Numbered from the stretch's first letter, positions 1 to 7,822 are shown. The stretch: 26,573 bases of DNA from an uncultured Pseudomonadota bacterium (GCA_946478635.1 CAMLCX010000013.1:1-26573), one strand, 5' to 3'. A program made the numbers and translations. The notes: generated by a model not told the origin, from the sequence alone.

Positions 1-44
1 GCGCCGGCCAAGCCCCCTCCGATGATACGAACAATACTTTGCAT
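1..44 (-). CDS. trmFO: Start of a probable TrmFO (methylenetetrahydrofolate-tRNA methyltransferase), cut by the window edge
   Basis: Only the first 14 complete codons are present, reading MQSIVRIIGGGLAG from the ATG at 42-44. The run of hydrophobic residues followed by GGGLAG is the start of an FAD-binding Rossmann fold and matches the usual beginning of TrmFO (Gid), the folate- and FAD-dependent enzyme that makes ribothymidine at position 54 of tRNA. The gene lies 135 bases downstream of topA on the same strand, and topA-trmFO adjacency is common in bacteria. Another FAD-dependent oxidoreductase, such as a GidA-like protein, cannot be excluded from so few residues. The call rests on the motif plus the neighbour. 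Confidence 0.7.
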   Translation of the reverse strand, partial: MQSIVRIIGGGLAG

Positions 45-179
45 AAACCTAATTGGACTCACTCGACCCGTGCGTAACCTGGGCTAATTAACATAAACCG
101 GCGCTTGTCGACAATGTGTCGAAAACAAAGCGGGGCGGCGCAATGATCGCTCACCGAACAGCGGCGGGCACGAAATTGA

Positions 180-2498
180 CTACTGTTCCGCGACTTGGAT
201 CGAGTAACCGCACTCTTTCTTGTAGCACCGATGGGTGCGGCCGGCGCGCTTGGTCACTTTCTCGACCAGGATCGGGCTGTCGCAGTCGGGACAAGGGGTC
301 GGCATGGGTTTGTCCCAAGAAGCAAACTTACATTCGGGGTATTTGTCGCAGCCGTAAAAGACTTTACCCCAGCGAGACTTCCGTTCTTTGATATTGCCTT
401 CTTTGCATTCCGGACATTTGATTCCCAAATCCACCGGTTTCTCCAGGGGCTGAATATTTTTGCATTCGGGATAGCCGCTGCAGCCGAGGAACTTGCCGAA
501 CTTGCCCCAGCGCAGCAGCATGGGACGGCCACATTCGCCGCAAGTTTCGTTGACCTCTTCCTCCGGCGCGATTGTAATGTCGCCCGCCTCACTGCGCTTG
601 AAGTTTTTAGTGTTTTTGCACTCGGGATATTGCGGGCAAGCGAGAAACTCGCCGTTGCGCCCCCATTTGATCACCATTTTGGCGCCGCATTTGTCGCAAT
701 CGATGTCGGTCGGCACCTCTTGGCGCTTGACGTCGCGCATTTCCTTTTCCGCTTTTTTAAGATCGCGCGAGAAGGGCGTGTAAAAGCGCTTCATCGCCTT
801 GGTCCATTTCTCTTTGCCTTCCTCGATCTTGTCGAGCTCATCTTCCATGCCGGCGGTGAACTCGACGTTCAAAATATCCGGGAAGCTTTCGACCAAGAGG
901 TCCGTCACTAGAAATCCCAGATCTGTCGGCGCCAGCGCGCGCCCCTCATTCTGCATGACGTACTCGCGGTCAAGAATGTTCGAAATTATCGCCGCATAGG
1001 TGGACGGCCGGCCGATACCTTTTTCATCGAGCTCTTTGATCAACGAAGCCTGCGAATAGCGCGGCGGAGGCTGGGTGAAGTGCTGGCGCGGGTCCATCGA
1101 TAGCAATTTCAGCGCATCGCCTTTTTGCAGGTCCGGCAGCACGCCTTCGAGATCCTGGGGCTCGTCGGCGTCGCCCTCATCGGCGCCGTCCGCCTGCTGC
1201 GCGCGCTCGTCCCGCCCTTCGATGTAAACCTTCATGAAGCCGTCGAATTTGATCTGTTGACCGGTGGCGCGGAATACCGCCTCCTGGACGGGAATTTCAA
1301 AGGAAGTCTGATCGTAAACCGCCGGCACCATCTGACTTGCGACGAAGCGATCCCATATCAATGAATAAAGCTGGAAGAGATCGCGCCGTAAATAACGCCG
1401 CACGCGCTCCGGCGAATAATCGAGCGAAGTCGGCCGGATCGCCTCATGGGCATCCTGAGCGTTCTTTTTAGAGCGAAACGTATTGGGTTTTCCCGGCAAA
1501 TACTCCTTCCCGTACTGTCCCTGGATATGCTGGCGCAGCGCTGCCAGAGCGTCCGGGGAGACGCGCGTCGAATCGGTGCGCATATAAGTAATCAAGCCGA
1601 TGGAGCCCTCGTTGCCCAATTCGATTCCCTCATAGAGCTGTTGGGCAAGCTGCATGGTGCGCCGGGGCTGGAACCCGAGCTTGCGCGCCGCTTCCTGCTG
1701 CAGCTTACTCGTCACAAACGGCGGGGTTGGATAACGGCGTCGTTCTTTCTTCTCGACCTCGCCAATCGCCCACGAGGCATCCTGCAGCGATTGCACGATG
1801 TCCTGAACAGACTGCTCGTTTTCCAGTCGGAAATTTTTGTTATCGACCTTTTCGCCTTGCCACTGCGCCAGGCGGGCTTTAAACGACGGCGCCACTCGCC
1901 CTTCTAAAAGCGCCGTGAGCGACCAGTATTCAACGGTCTCGAAAGCACGGATCTCGCGCTCGCGCTCGCACACGAGCCGCACAGCCACGGACTGCACACG
2001 CCCGGCGCTCAGTCCACGGCGCACTTTTTTCCACAGCAGGGGACTGATTTGATAACCCACCAAACGGTCCAGGACCCGGCGCGCGATTTGCGCATCGAAC
2101 TTGTTGCGGTCGAGCTCCTGCGGCTTGGCGATGGCAGCTTGCACCGCTTTTTTGGTGATCTCGTTGAATAGCACGCGGTGCATCCGTTTGTGATTCTTGG
2201 CCAGTTGATCGGCGATATGCCAGGCGATCGCTTCGCCCTCGCGGTCCGGATCGGAAGCCAGGTAGATATTCTCCTTCCCCTTGGCCGCTTTCTTGAGATC
2301 ATCGATCACTTTTTTCTTCGTCTGAATGACATGGAAGTCAGGGGCAAAGTCTTTTTTGACATCGACGCCCAGTTTGCTTTTGGGCAGGTCGACGACATGA
2401 CCGACGGATGCTTTGACCTGGTAGTCCCGTCCCAGATACTTTTCCAAGGTTCTCGCTTTAGCGGGAGATTCGACGATGACTAGATTCTTAGCTGCCAT
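180..2498 (-). CDS. topA: DNA topoisomerase I (type IA)
   Basis: This 772-residue protein relaxes negatively supercoiled DNA by cutting and passing a single strand. The Toprim domain starts at once, with VIVESPAKA around residues 7-15 containing the catalytic glutamate and DPDREGEAIAWH at 83-94 supplying the metal-binding acidic triad. The active-site tyrosine is Y305 in LITYMRTDSTRVS. The C-terminus carries four cysteine-rich zinc-ribbon modules from about residue 610 to the end, for example CDKCGAKM...CPQYPEC and CPECKEGN...CDKYPEC, the last ending with CYKKECGYS. Length and order are those of a full bacterial TopA. It follows dprA by 43 bases and precedes the probable trmFO, so the three may be co-transcribed. 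No strong Shine-Dalgarno sequence is seen before the ATG, only a purine-rich AAGAG about 11 bases upstream. Confidence 0.98.
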   Translation of the reverse strand: MAAKNLVIVESPAKARTLEKYLGRDYQVKASVGHVVDLPKSKLGVDVKKDFAPDFHVIQTKKKVIDDLKKAAKGKENIYLASDPDREGEAIAWHIADQLAKNHKRMHRVLFNEITKKAVQAAIAKPQELDRNKFDAQIARRVLDRLVGYQISPLLWKKVRRGLSAGRVQSVAVRLVCEREREIRAFETVEYWSLTALLEGRVAPSFKARLAQWQGEKVDNKNFRLENEQSVQDIVQSLQDASWAIGEVEKKERRRYPTPPFVTSKLQQEAARKLGFQPRRTMQLAQQLYEGIELGNEGSIGLITYMRTDSTRVSPDALAALRQHIQGQYGKEYLPGKPNTFRSKKNAQDAHEAIRPTSLDYSPERVRRYLRRDLFQLYSLIWDRFVASQMVPAVYDQTSFEIPVQEAVFRATGQQIKFDGFMKVYIEGRDERAQQADGADEGDADEPQDLEGVLPDLQKGDALKLLSMDPRQHFTQPPPRYSQASLIKELDEKGIGRPSTYAAIISNILDREYVMQNEGRALAPTDLGFLVTDLLVESFPDILNVEFTAGMEDELDKIEEGKEKWTKAMKRFYTPFSRDLKKAEKEMRDVKRQEVPTDIDCDKCGAKMVIKWGRNGEFLACPQYPECKNTKNFKRSEAGDITIAPEEEVNETCGECGRPMLLRWGKFGKFLGCSGYPECKNIQPLEKPVDLGIKCPECKEGNIKERKSRWGKVFYGCDKYPECKFASWDKPMPTPCPDCDSPILVEKVTKRAGRTHRCYKKECGYSIQVAEQ

Positions 2499-2541
2499 AA
2501 TCTTTTAACTCTTTTCTTGTTGTCCGATGGCGCCGTTAGAG

Positions 2542-3705
2542 CTATTTTTCCGCGAAGTAAACTTTCCCCGGCGACTGGCGAACAAATCCTTGCAACTCCA
2601 AGTCCAAGAGAACTTCAAGAACCAGCGCGGCGGAGAGCCCGCTCCGCTCAATCACTTGATCCACCTGCAAGGGATTGTCCTGCAACAAAGCAAAAACTCT
2701 TTTTGTATTCTCCTCGGCGTTGGGCGGCAACACCCGCGCCGGCCGCTCTGTCATGCCGCCAGCCTGGCGCGCCAGCTGCGGCGCGATCTCTTCGACGATA
2801 TCGTCTACGGTCTCAACGAGCTTCGCCCCTTGGCGAATGAGCCGGTGCGCCCCGCGGCTCCGACTCGCGCCGGCTTCGCCGGGAACGGCGAACACTTCCC
2901 GGCCTTGTTCCAGCGCTAGCGCCGCGGTGATCAACGAGCCGCTTTTTTCCGTCGCCTCGACGACCACAACGCCCAGCGATAGGCCGCTGATCAACCGGTT
3001 GCGCGCCGGGAAGTTAAACGCCATGGGGCGCGTGCCGACCGGTAGTTCCGACACCACGGCGCCGGTCTCGCTGATGCGATGATAGAGCTGTTCATGCTCC
3101 GGCGGATACGCACGTTCGACGCCGGAGCCCAAAACCGCGATGGTCCTGCCGCCCGTCTTTAGCGCGCTCTCGTGGGCCGCGCCATCGATCCCGCGGGCCA
3201 TGCCGCTGACCACGGTAAAACCGAAAGAAGCTAAACCGCGCGCGAGATCGCGCGCTACCCGCCGTCCATAATCGCTGGCGCTGCGCGAGCCGACAATGGC
3301 CACGGCCCGCTCGTCTTCCGCGCGAAACTCTCCTTTTAAATAGAGGCACGGCGGCGGATCGGCGATCATGCGCAGGCGCGCCGGATACTGCGGCGACGTG
3401 AAGCGCACGAGACTGACACCGGCGTCGCGTATGCGGCGCAACTCGTTATCGACCTCGACCCAACCGGAAAAATTGACCAGCCCGTGGATGGCTTCGCGAT
3501 GCAGGCCCTCCACTCGCTCCAACTCCGCGGTCGATGCGAAAAAGGCTTCGGTCGGATCGCCAAACGACGATGTCAGCTTCTTAAAGCCGACGCCACCCAG
3601 GCCCTTCACCCGACCAAGCGCGAGCCAACGCGCGTACGGATCGTGGTCACGCAGCGGCACAGTCGATGGATATCCTTTCGCAAAAGATAGTGATGGCTCA
3701 ACCAT
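2542..3705 (-). CDS. dprA: DNA-processing protein DprA (Smf)
   Basis: DprA binds incoming single-stranded DNA and loads RecA during natural transformation; many non-competent bacteria also keep it. The 387-residue sequence has a helical N-terminal region (about 25-80), then the Rossmann-like core with AIVGSRSASDYGRR near 136-149, VVSGMARGIDGAAHES near 165-180 and NFPARNRLISGLS near 231-243, all hallmark DprA motifs. A short winged-helix-like domain (about 325-387) closes the protein, as in many DprA proteins. It starts with ATG and sits 43 bases before topA. A 233-base gap separates it from der upstream, so it may have its own promoter, although I do not see a convincing one. I see no other competence genes in the window. 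Confidence 0.96.
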   Translation of the reverse strand: MVEPSLSFAKGYPSTVPLRDHDPYARWLALGRVKGLGGVGFKKLTSSFGDPTEAFFASTAELERVEGLHREAIHGLVNFSGWVEVDNELRRIRDAGVSLVRFTSPQYPARLRMIADPPPCLYLKGEFRAEDERAVAIVGSRSASDYGRRVARDLARGLASFGFTVVSGMARGIDGAAHESALKTGGRTIAVLGSGVERAYPPEHEQLYHRISETGAVVSELPVGTRPMAFNFPARNRLISGLSLGVVVVEATEKSGSLITAALALEQGREVFAVPGEAGASRSRGAHRLIRQGAKLVETVDDIVEEIAPQLARQAGGMTERPARVLPPNAEENTKRVFALLQDNPLQVDQVIERSGLSAALVLEVLLDLELQGFVRQSPGKVYFAEK

Positions 3706-3828
3706 ATTCGTTTACGCTTTGTCAAACTGGCGCGCGGGTCGATTGTGCTATGCGTGGCCAGGGAAATGAAAATGATAAGGCAATTTACGGCCGAAGGCTA
3801 GAAGAGCCATCGAAGCGGACCGGTTAGC

Positions 3829-3930
3829 GCGGCTCAGGAGTGGGCAAAGCTTCTGTTTTTACGCAGGTTTTCTTCGAAGAAACATCTTCTTGAGCCGCCC
3901 ATCGAGACCCGGAGCCGTGACCTGAGCCGC
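3829..3930 (-). repeat. Repeated 8-mer hairpin region between der and dprA
   Basis: The plus-strand word GCGGCTCA at 3829-3836 has two inverted partners, TGAGCCGC at 3891-3898 and at 3923-3930, so two mutually exclusive long hairpins are possible. Inside the shorter one lies a perfect 14-base palindrome, TTTCTTCGAAGAAA, at 3869-3882. There is no U-run, so it does not look like a simple intrinsic terminator. It may be a der 3' end or dprA leader structure, or an eroded repeat. Confidence 0.45.
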
Positions 3931-3938
3931 AAACGATG

Positions 3939-5357
3939 TCACGATCGCTTGCCCGTTCTTTCCTCCCGGCGCGCGCGCAAATCGAGGCGAATCGGCGCGT
4001 GTTCAAGGCCCAGCTCTTCACGCAGCTGATGGACCAGATATTTTTGATAGCTTTCCAGCACCGCGCTTGGCCGGTTGACGAACAAGGTAAAAGTCGGCGG
4101 GCTGGTGCGCGTCTGTGTGCCATAATAAAATTTTACCACCCGTCCATGGGAAAGCGGCGGGGTGTGCGCCCGAACGATTCTTTGCAGCGCCTGATTGACC
4201 GCCGAAGTCGAAATTTTTTTCCGATAGGCCTGCACCACCTGGGCGGCCGTTTGCAACAGCTTGCGCAGGCCATGTCCGGTTGCCGCCGAGATAAAGACGA
4301 TCGGGGCAAAATCGAGAAACGACAGGCGATAATTGACTTCATCGCGATATTTCTCCGTGTCGCCGTCGTCCTTGGAGACGAGATCCCACTTATTCACCGC
4401 CAGCACGAGCGCCTTGCCGCGATCGACCGTATAGTTCAAAATCTGCGCATCCTGGTCGGTGACGCCTTCGGGACCGTCAATGATGTGTACGATCAGGTCG
4501 CCGCGATCGACCGCGCGAAGCGAGCGGTGGACGCTGAATTGTTCGACACGATCATCAATGCGCGCCTTGCGACGGATACCGGCCGTGTCGATTAGAATGG
4601 CGGATTCACCAAGTAACTCGCATGGAGTATCAAGCGCATCGCGCGTGGTTCCCGGCGTCGAATCGACGACCGAGCGCTCGAAACCGAGCAAACGATTGAT
4701 CAGGGTAGATTTGCCGACGTTGGGCCGTCCAACCACCGCGATACGCAATGGCCGGCTCTTGTCTTCGGTGCTTTCCCGATCTTCATTTTCATCTTCGGTC
4801 TCGGCGGTGCTTCGCGGCAAGGAAGCGACGATATCGTCCATCAACGCGGTAACGCCCAAGCCGTGCTCCGCAGAAATCGAATAGAGCTGCTCGAGCCCAA
4901 GGGCAAAAAATTCGTAGAGATTGTCCCCGCGTCTTTGCGAGTCGAGTTTATTCACTGCAAAAAAAATCGGCTTGTTCGCCCGCCGCAGTTCATCGACCGC
5001 TTCGCGATCCAGGGGATTGAGCCCGGCTTTGCCGTCGAAGAGAAAGAGAACGACATCCGCTTCCGCAATCGCCGAGCGGCTTTGCGCTTGGACGCTTCGT
5101 TCCAACGAGTCCGCTGTACTGGTTTCCATTCCGCCGGTGTCGGCGAGCAAATATTTGATGCCCGACCATTCGGCTTCGGCATAATTGCGATCTCGGGTCA
5201 CACCGGGCATATCGTCGACGATGGCCCTGCGTTCGCCCACCAGGCGGTTGAACAAAGTCGATTTGCCGACGTTTGGACGGCCAACGATCGCCACCACCGG
5301 CAGCTTTCGCGCCGCTCCGCGCAAGCCGGCGCGATATGCTTTGGAAGTTGTCTCCAC
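3939..5357 (-). CDS. der: Ribosome-assembly GTPase Der (EngA)
   Basis: Der is an essential GTPase for 50S subunit maturation and is unique in having two tandem G domains. Both are clear here: the first P-loop GRPNVGKS is at residues 26-33 and the second at 210-217. Each is followed by switch motifs (PGVTRDR and PGTTRDA) and by NKxD specificity motifs (NKLD and NKWD). An acidic linker (about 185-201, rich in D and E) joins the domains, and a KH-like domain occupies roughly 385-465. The start is a GTG placed immediately after the era stop codon, reading TAAGTG. No ATG lies between it and the first P-loop, so the GTG start with an 18-residue extension before the usual beginning is the best choice. 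Its ribosome binding signal would lie inside era, suggesting translational coupling. Confidence 0.97.
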   Translation of the reverse strand: METTSKAYRAGLRGAARKLPVVAIVGRPNVGKSTLFNRLVGERRAIVDDMPGVTRDRNYAEAEWSGIKYLLADTGGMETSTADSLERSVQAQSRSAIAEADVVLFLFDGKAGLNPLDREAVDELRRANKPIFFAVNKLDSQRRGDNLYEFFALGLEQLYSISAEHGLGVTALMDDIVASLPRSTAETEDENEDRESTEDKSRPLRIAVVGRPNVGKSTLINRLLGFERSVVDSTPGTTRDALDTPCELLGESAILIDTAGIRRKARIDDRVEQFSVHRSLRAVDRGDLIVHIIDGPEGVTDQDAQILNYTVDRGKALVLAVNKWDLVSKDDGDTEKYRDEVNYRLSFLDFAPIVFISAATGHGLRKLLQTAAQVVQAYRKKISTSAVNQALQRIVRAHTPPLSHGRVVKFYYGTQTRTSPPTFTLFVNRPSAVLESYQKYLVHQLREELGLEHAPIRLDLRARREERTGKRS

Positions 5358-6281
5358 TTATAAACCCATTTCGATGAGCGAATGAGGATTTTGCGTCCAG
5401 TCGGGGTCTACCCGGACGAACAGCTCGAGAAACACCCGGCAGCCCAGCAGAGCTTCCAGCTCCTCGCGCGCTAGCTTGCCGATCTCTTTGAGCATGGCGC
5501 CGCGCTTGCCGATCAGAATTCCCTTGTGCGAGTCGCGCTCGGTATGGATCGTCGCCGCGATCACGACCAGATTTTTTTCCTGCTTCTCGGTAAAATCATC
5601 GATCGTCACCGCAACGCCATAGGGAATTTCTTCCCGCGTCAACAAAAACACTTTTTCGCGAATGATCTCCGAGGCGAGAAATCGCTCCGACTGATCGGTA
5701 TATTCCCCCTCGGTGAAAAACGGCGTCCCCTCCGGCAGCCACTTCTCGACGATGTCCAAAATAAACGGCACGCCCTCGCCGTTGAGCGCACTCACCGGCA
5801 CGATTTCCTTGCCGGGCAACAACTGCGCGCAGCGCTCCATCAACGGCAACAATTTCCCTTTCGAAACCAGATCCATCTTGTTCAAGAGAATCAAAACTGG
5901 GGTTTCCACGCCGCGCAGCGTCTCCGCGATCCGTTCTTCTTCCTGCTTGATCCTGTCGTGGGCGTCGAGCAGCCAGATGACGCCGTCCACCTCGTCCAGC
6001 GTCTGCAGCGCGGTGTCCACCATGCGCCGGTTCATCAGCGAATGCCCCTGATGAATCCCGGGCGTATCGATAAAAACGATCTGCGCGGCATCGGTCGTGT
6101 GGATACCGGTGATGCGATTGCGTGTGGTCTGCGGCTTGGGGGAAACGATCGCGACTTTCTCGCCCAGGATCTGATTGAGCAATGTCGACTTGCCGACATT
6201 GGGACGGCCGAGAATAGCGATGTAGCCCGAGCGAAACGGCGCCGCGCCTTTTATCTTGTTCTTGGGATTCGCCTCTGCCAT
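5358..6281 (-). CDS. era: Ribosome-assembly GTPase Era
   Basis: Era is a GTPase that binds the 3' end of 16S rRNA and controls 30S maturation. With the start at 6281 the protein has 307 residues. The P-loop GRPNVGKS is at 25-32, followed by the switch region ending TTRNRITG, then DTPGIHQ (G3) and NKMD (G4). A C-terminal KH domain contains HKGILIGKRGAMLKEIG, the RNA-binding loop. An upstream in-frame ATG at 6302 would add seven residues, but the predicted transcription start from the promoter at 6305-6332 lies near 6298, downstream of that ATG, so the inner ATG is preferred. No strong Shine-Dalgarno is visible, consistent with a very short leader. The stop codon directly touches the der start. 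Confidence 0.97.
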   Translation of the reverse strand: MAEANPKNKIKGAAPFRSGYIAILGRPNVGKSTLLNQILGEKVAIVSPKPQTTRNRITGIHTTDAAQIVFIDTPGIHQGHSLMNRRMVDTALQTLDEVDGVIWLLDAHDRIKQEEERIAETLRGVETPVLILLNKMDLVSKGKLLPLMERCAQLLPGKEIVPVSALNGEGVPFILDIVEKWLPEGTPFFTEGEYTDQSERFLASEIIREKVFLLTREEIPYGVAVTIDDFTEKQEKNLVVIAATIHTERDSHKGILIGKRGAMLKEIGKLAREELEALLGCRVFLELFVRVDPDWTQNPHSLIEMGL

Positions 6282-6304
6282 AAATGAAAACCGAGCGAAC
6301 ACGC

Positions 6305-6332
6305 ATTATGACACTGTGCACCCGCCGTTCAA
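6305..6332 (-). promoter_or_regulatory. Predicted sigma70-type promoter of era-der
   Basis: On the minus strand the -35 box TTGAAC (6327-6332) and the -10 box CATAAT (6305-6310) are separated by 16 bases. The match to TTGACA/TATAAT is four and five of six. Initiation near 6298 gives a leader of about 17 bases to the era ATG at 6281. It lies in the divergent gap between era and the metalloprotease gene. Confidence 0.6.
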
Positions 6333-6360
6333 GTTCGAGCCGCGCCAGCCCCATTCAACC

Positions 6361-6939
6361 ATGCCCATCCGACTAACCCCGCAGATGAAGCAGCGGCTCA
6401 CACGCCGCGTGCACGAAATGATCGAGCGCTCGCTGCAATTCTTTCCGGAATTGAAAGATACCGTCATCACGGTCGGCTACACGCGCAAGCACCTCGGCAG
6501 CGCCACCGTGGTTTATCGCAAAGGCGCCATCGCGCGGTTGATCATCCGGCTGAGAGTCCGCAAAGTGACCTATCAAACGATCGGCCACGAGTTGACGCAT
6601 TTGATTCAAGGCTTAACCCACGGGGACCGCTCGCGCCCGCGCGCCGATCCGGCGAAGGTGCCGTCAGGCGAAACCCAATGTGATATCTGGACGCTTGCGC
6701 GGGATCCGCTGTTCTGCGACGATCCGCCGACTTACATCAAGATGCCACGCTCCATTCGGGACCACTGGCCGGATTACGCAGATCGGGTGCGCGAGCTTTG
6801 CATCGCCGCCATCGAAAAACGCCACACCCAGCGGAAATACATCCGCTGGCTGGAGCAGGAAATTCGCCAGCTGGCGAAAACAGCGAAGCGCGAGCAATCA
6901 ACCGGCCCAGCACAACTGTTGTTGCCGTTCGTGATTTGA
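6361..6939 (+). CDS. SprT-like / zincin-fold metal-binding protein
   Basis: This is the only confident plus-strand gene, encoding 192 residues from the ATG at 6361. The central sequence TYQTIGHELTHLIQG holds an HExxH motif (HELTH, about residues 77-81), which in zincin proteases supplies two zinc-binding histidines and the catalytic glutamate. GETQCDIWTLAR about 25 residues later could supply the third, acidic ligand. The N-terminal part (QRLTRRVHEMIERSLQFFPE) and beta-rich middle recall SprT/WSS1-like or small M48-like proteins, but I cannot assign a named family. The reading frame stays open upstream to 6256, but that would overlap era, so the ATG at 6361 is chosen despite no clear Shine-Dalgarno. 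It is divergent from era and followed eight bases after its stop by a strong palindrome. Substrate is unknown. Confidence 0.75.
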   Translation: MPIRLTPQMKQRLTRRVHEMIERSLQFFPELKDTVITVGYTRKHLGSATVVYRKGAIARLIIRLRVRKVTYQTIGHELTHLIQGLTHGDRSRPRADPAKVPSGETQCDIWTLARDPLFCDDPPTYIKMPRSIRDHWPDYADRVRELCIAAIEKRHTQRKYIRWLEQEIRQLAKTAKREQSTGPAQLLLPFVI

Positions 6940-6942
6940 AGC

Positions 6943-7013
6943 GTAGGGGCGCGATTCATCGCGCCCTCCGAATGCACCGGTGTAGCGACGGGCGCAATAA
7001 ATTGCGCCGCTAC
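6943..7013. repeat. REP-type palindrome pair in inverted orientation
   Basis: The first palindrome, GGGCGCGAT-tc-ATCGCGCCC, occupies 6947-6966 and is preceded by GTAG. The second, GGCGCAAT-aa-ATTGCGCC, occupies 6991-7008 and is followed by GCTAC. Read in reverse complement, the second starts GTAGCGGCGCAATT and so aligns with the first start GTAGGGGCGCGATT. The G/C pair of one stem is replaced by A/T in the other on both sides, so base pairing is kept. The pair begins three bases after the stop codon of the metalloprotease gene and may act as its 3' end structure. Confidence 0.65.
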
Positions 7014-7034
7014 ATCGACGTCTATCCGCTTCCC

Positions 7035-7181
7035 GTAGGATGGGTGGAGCCCTGCGAGCGTGCTCAGGATAAACTCTGCGATACCCATCGCTCTTCGTTG
7101 GAAGCTTGTGTCAACTAACTGGTGGATGATGAATCGGAAATCGGTTCGATGGGTACCGGCGCGGGCTTCCACCGATCCTAC
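7035..7181. repeat. Nested imperfect inverted repeat of about 147 bp
   Basis: The outer arms are GTAGGATGGGTGGAGCCC (7035-7052) and the reverse complement of 7163-7181, which reads GTAGGATCGGTGGAAGCCC. They differ by one substitution and one inserted base. An inner pair, GATACCCATCG at 7080-7090 and CGATGGGTACC at 7148-7158, differs at a single position. This is a MITE- or REP-like architecture with no coding capacity. The right arm contains the in-frame stop codon of the neighbouring remnant gene. Confidence 0.6.
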
Positions 7182-7644
7182 CTCACTGCCTCCAACCGCA
7201 ACACCGGTAAACGAACTCTAATACCTGTGAAATAGACATCGCGCTCGCCGATCAGGGCCACCGACCGTCCAGACCGCAGTAGTTTATCCAGATAACGCCG
7301 TGCCACACGCACCGGAAACCCGTAGCGCGCCCCCGGCTATTCTTTCCCATCGGCGCCAGATCGAGCGCGCGCGCGATCTCGTCGTCGGGTTGCGCGTAGA
7401 ACTCAAAGAATCTGCCAACCTGCAACAGCACCACGTCGCCGGCAAAGCGCCAGCGATAGTAAAGGTACTGTTGCGCCACTCTGCGCAAAGCTCGCGGCGC
7501 CTTATACAGACGCGTAAGCTTGCGCGCCTCACGATCGAACTTGAAGTATTGGGCCAACCATGGATGAGCAGCCCAAATCGAACCCCAGAGGTTAGTACTG
7601 TACGCGCCTTCGGTTTTGCAAAGCCCCGCAATACTGGGAAATCA
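7178..7644 (-). pseudogene. Frameshifted remnant with a MutS-I-like domain, probable tail of a DGR-like reverse transcriptase
   Basis: Reading on the minus strand from 7644 (bounded by an in-frame TGA) gives SIWAAHPWLAQYFKFD, then GDVVLLQVGRFFEFY. The frame then shifts by one base in a run of five G residues (plus-strand C run at 7330-7334), after which a second frame gives RYGFPVRVARRYLDKLL and RSVALIGERDVYFTGI, ending at TAG 7178-7180. The two halves together match MutS domain I (VGDFYE, then GxPxHALDxYLxKLVxxGYRVAI). A MutS-I-like module of this kind follows the thumb in some annotated RNA-directed DNA polymerases, from memory; the flanking PWLAQYF segment fits that better than MutS itself. 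No polymerase core (YxDD) is present upstream, so the gene is 5' truncated. The MutS-I similarity is visible; the reverse transcriptase origin is inference. Confidence 0.6.
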
Positions 7645-7663
7645 TTTTCTTTCTCCGATTTCA

Positions 7664-7691
7664 CGACTAGCACGAAGTGCGTAACGAGGGA
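7664..7691 (+). repeat. Palindromic repeat family, copy A (degenerate)
   Basis: The copy reads ACTAGCAC-gaa-GTGCGTAACGAGGGA. It shares the flanks (C)GAGTAGC and CGTAGCGAGGGA with four other copies but with several substitutions. Its stem is GCAC/GTGC. Confidence 0.5.
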
Positions 7692-7747
7692 CCGCAACCG
7701 ATGGACCGGCTTTGCGTAACTCCCGCGCATCTTGCACACCAATACGG

Positions 7748-7783
7748 CCCTCGATACGCGACCGCTGCGGTCGCTACTCGGGG
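7748..7783 (-). repeat. Palindromic repeat family, copy B
   Basis: In reverse orientation the copy reads CGAGTAGCGACC, loop, GGTCGCGTATCGAGGG. The stem core GACC/GGTC differs from that of the other copies but remains fully paired. Confidence 0.65.
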
Positions 7784-7822
7784 AGTCGGTGGTGTCAGTG
7801 CTTAGGTGCCGAGAAAAGAGTC

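Noticed and set aside
108..122. Six-base inverted repeat TCGACA/TGTCGA after topA as a terminator
   Set aside because: The stem is short with a three-base loop and is not followed by a T-run on either strand; it could arise by chance.
195..911. Long plus-strand open frame opposite topA
   Set aside because: It is antisense to clear TopA zinc-ribbon and core sequence and has no protein-like motif; GC-rich genes often give such frames.
6256..6360. Longer form of the metalloprotease gene starting at 6256
   Set aside because: It would overlap era and its promoter, and the added residues do not resemble the protein family; the ATG at 6361 is preferred.
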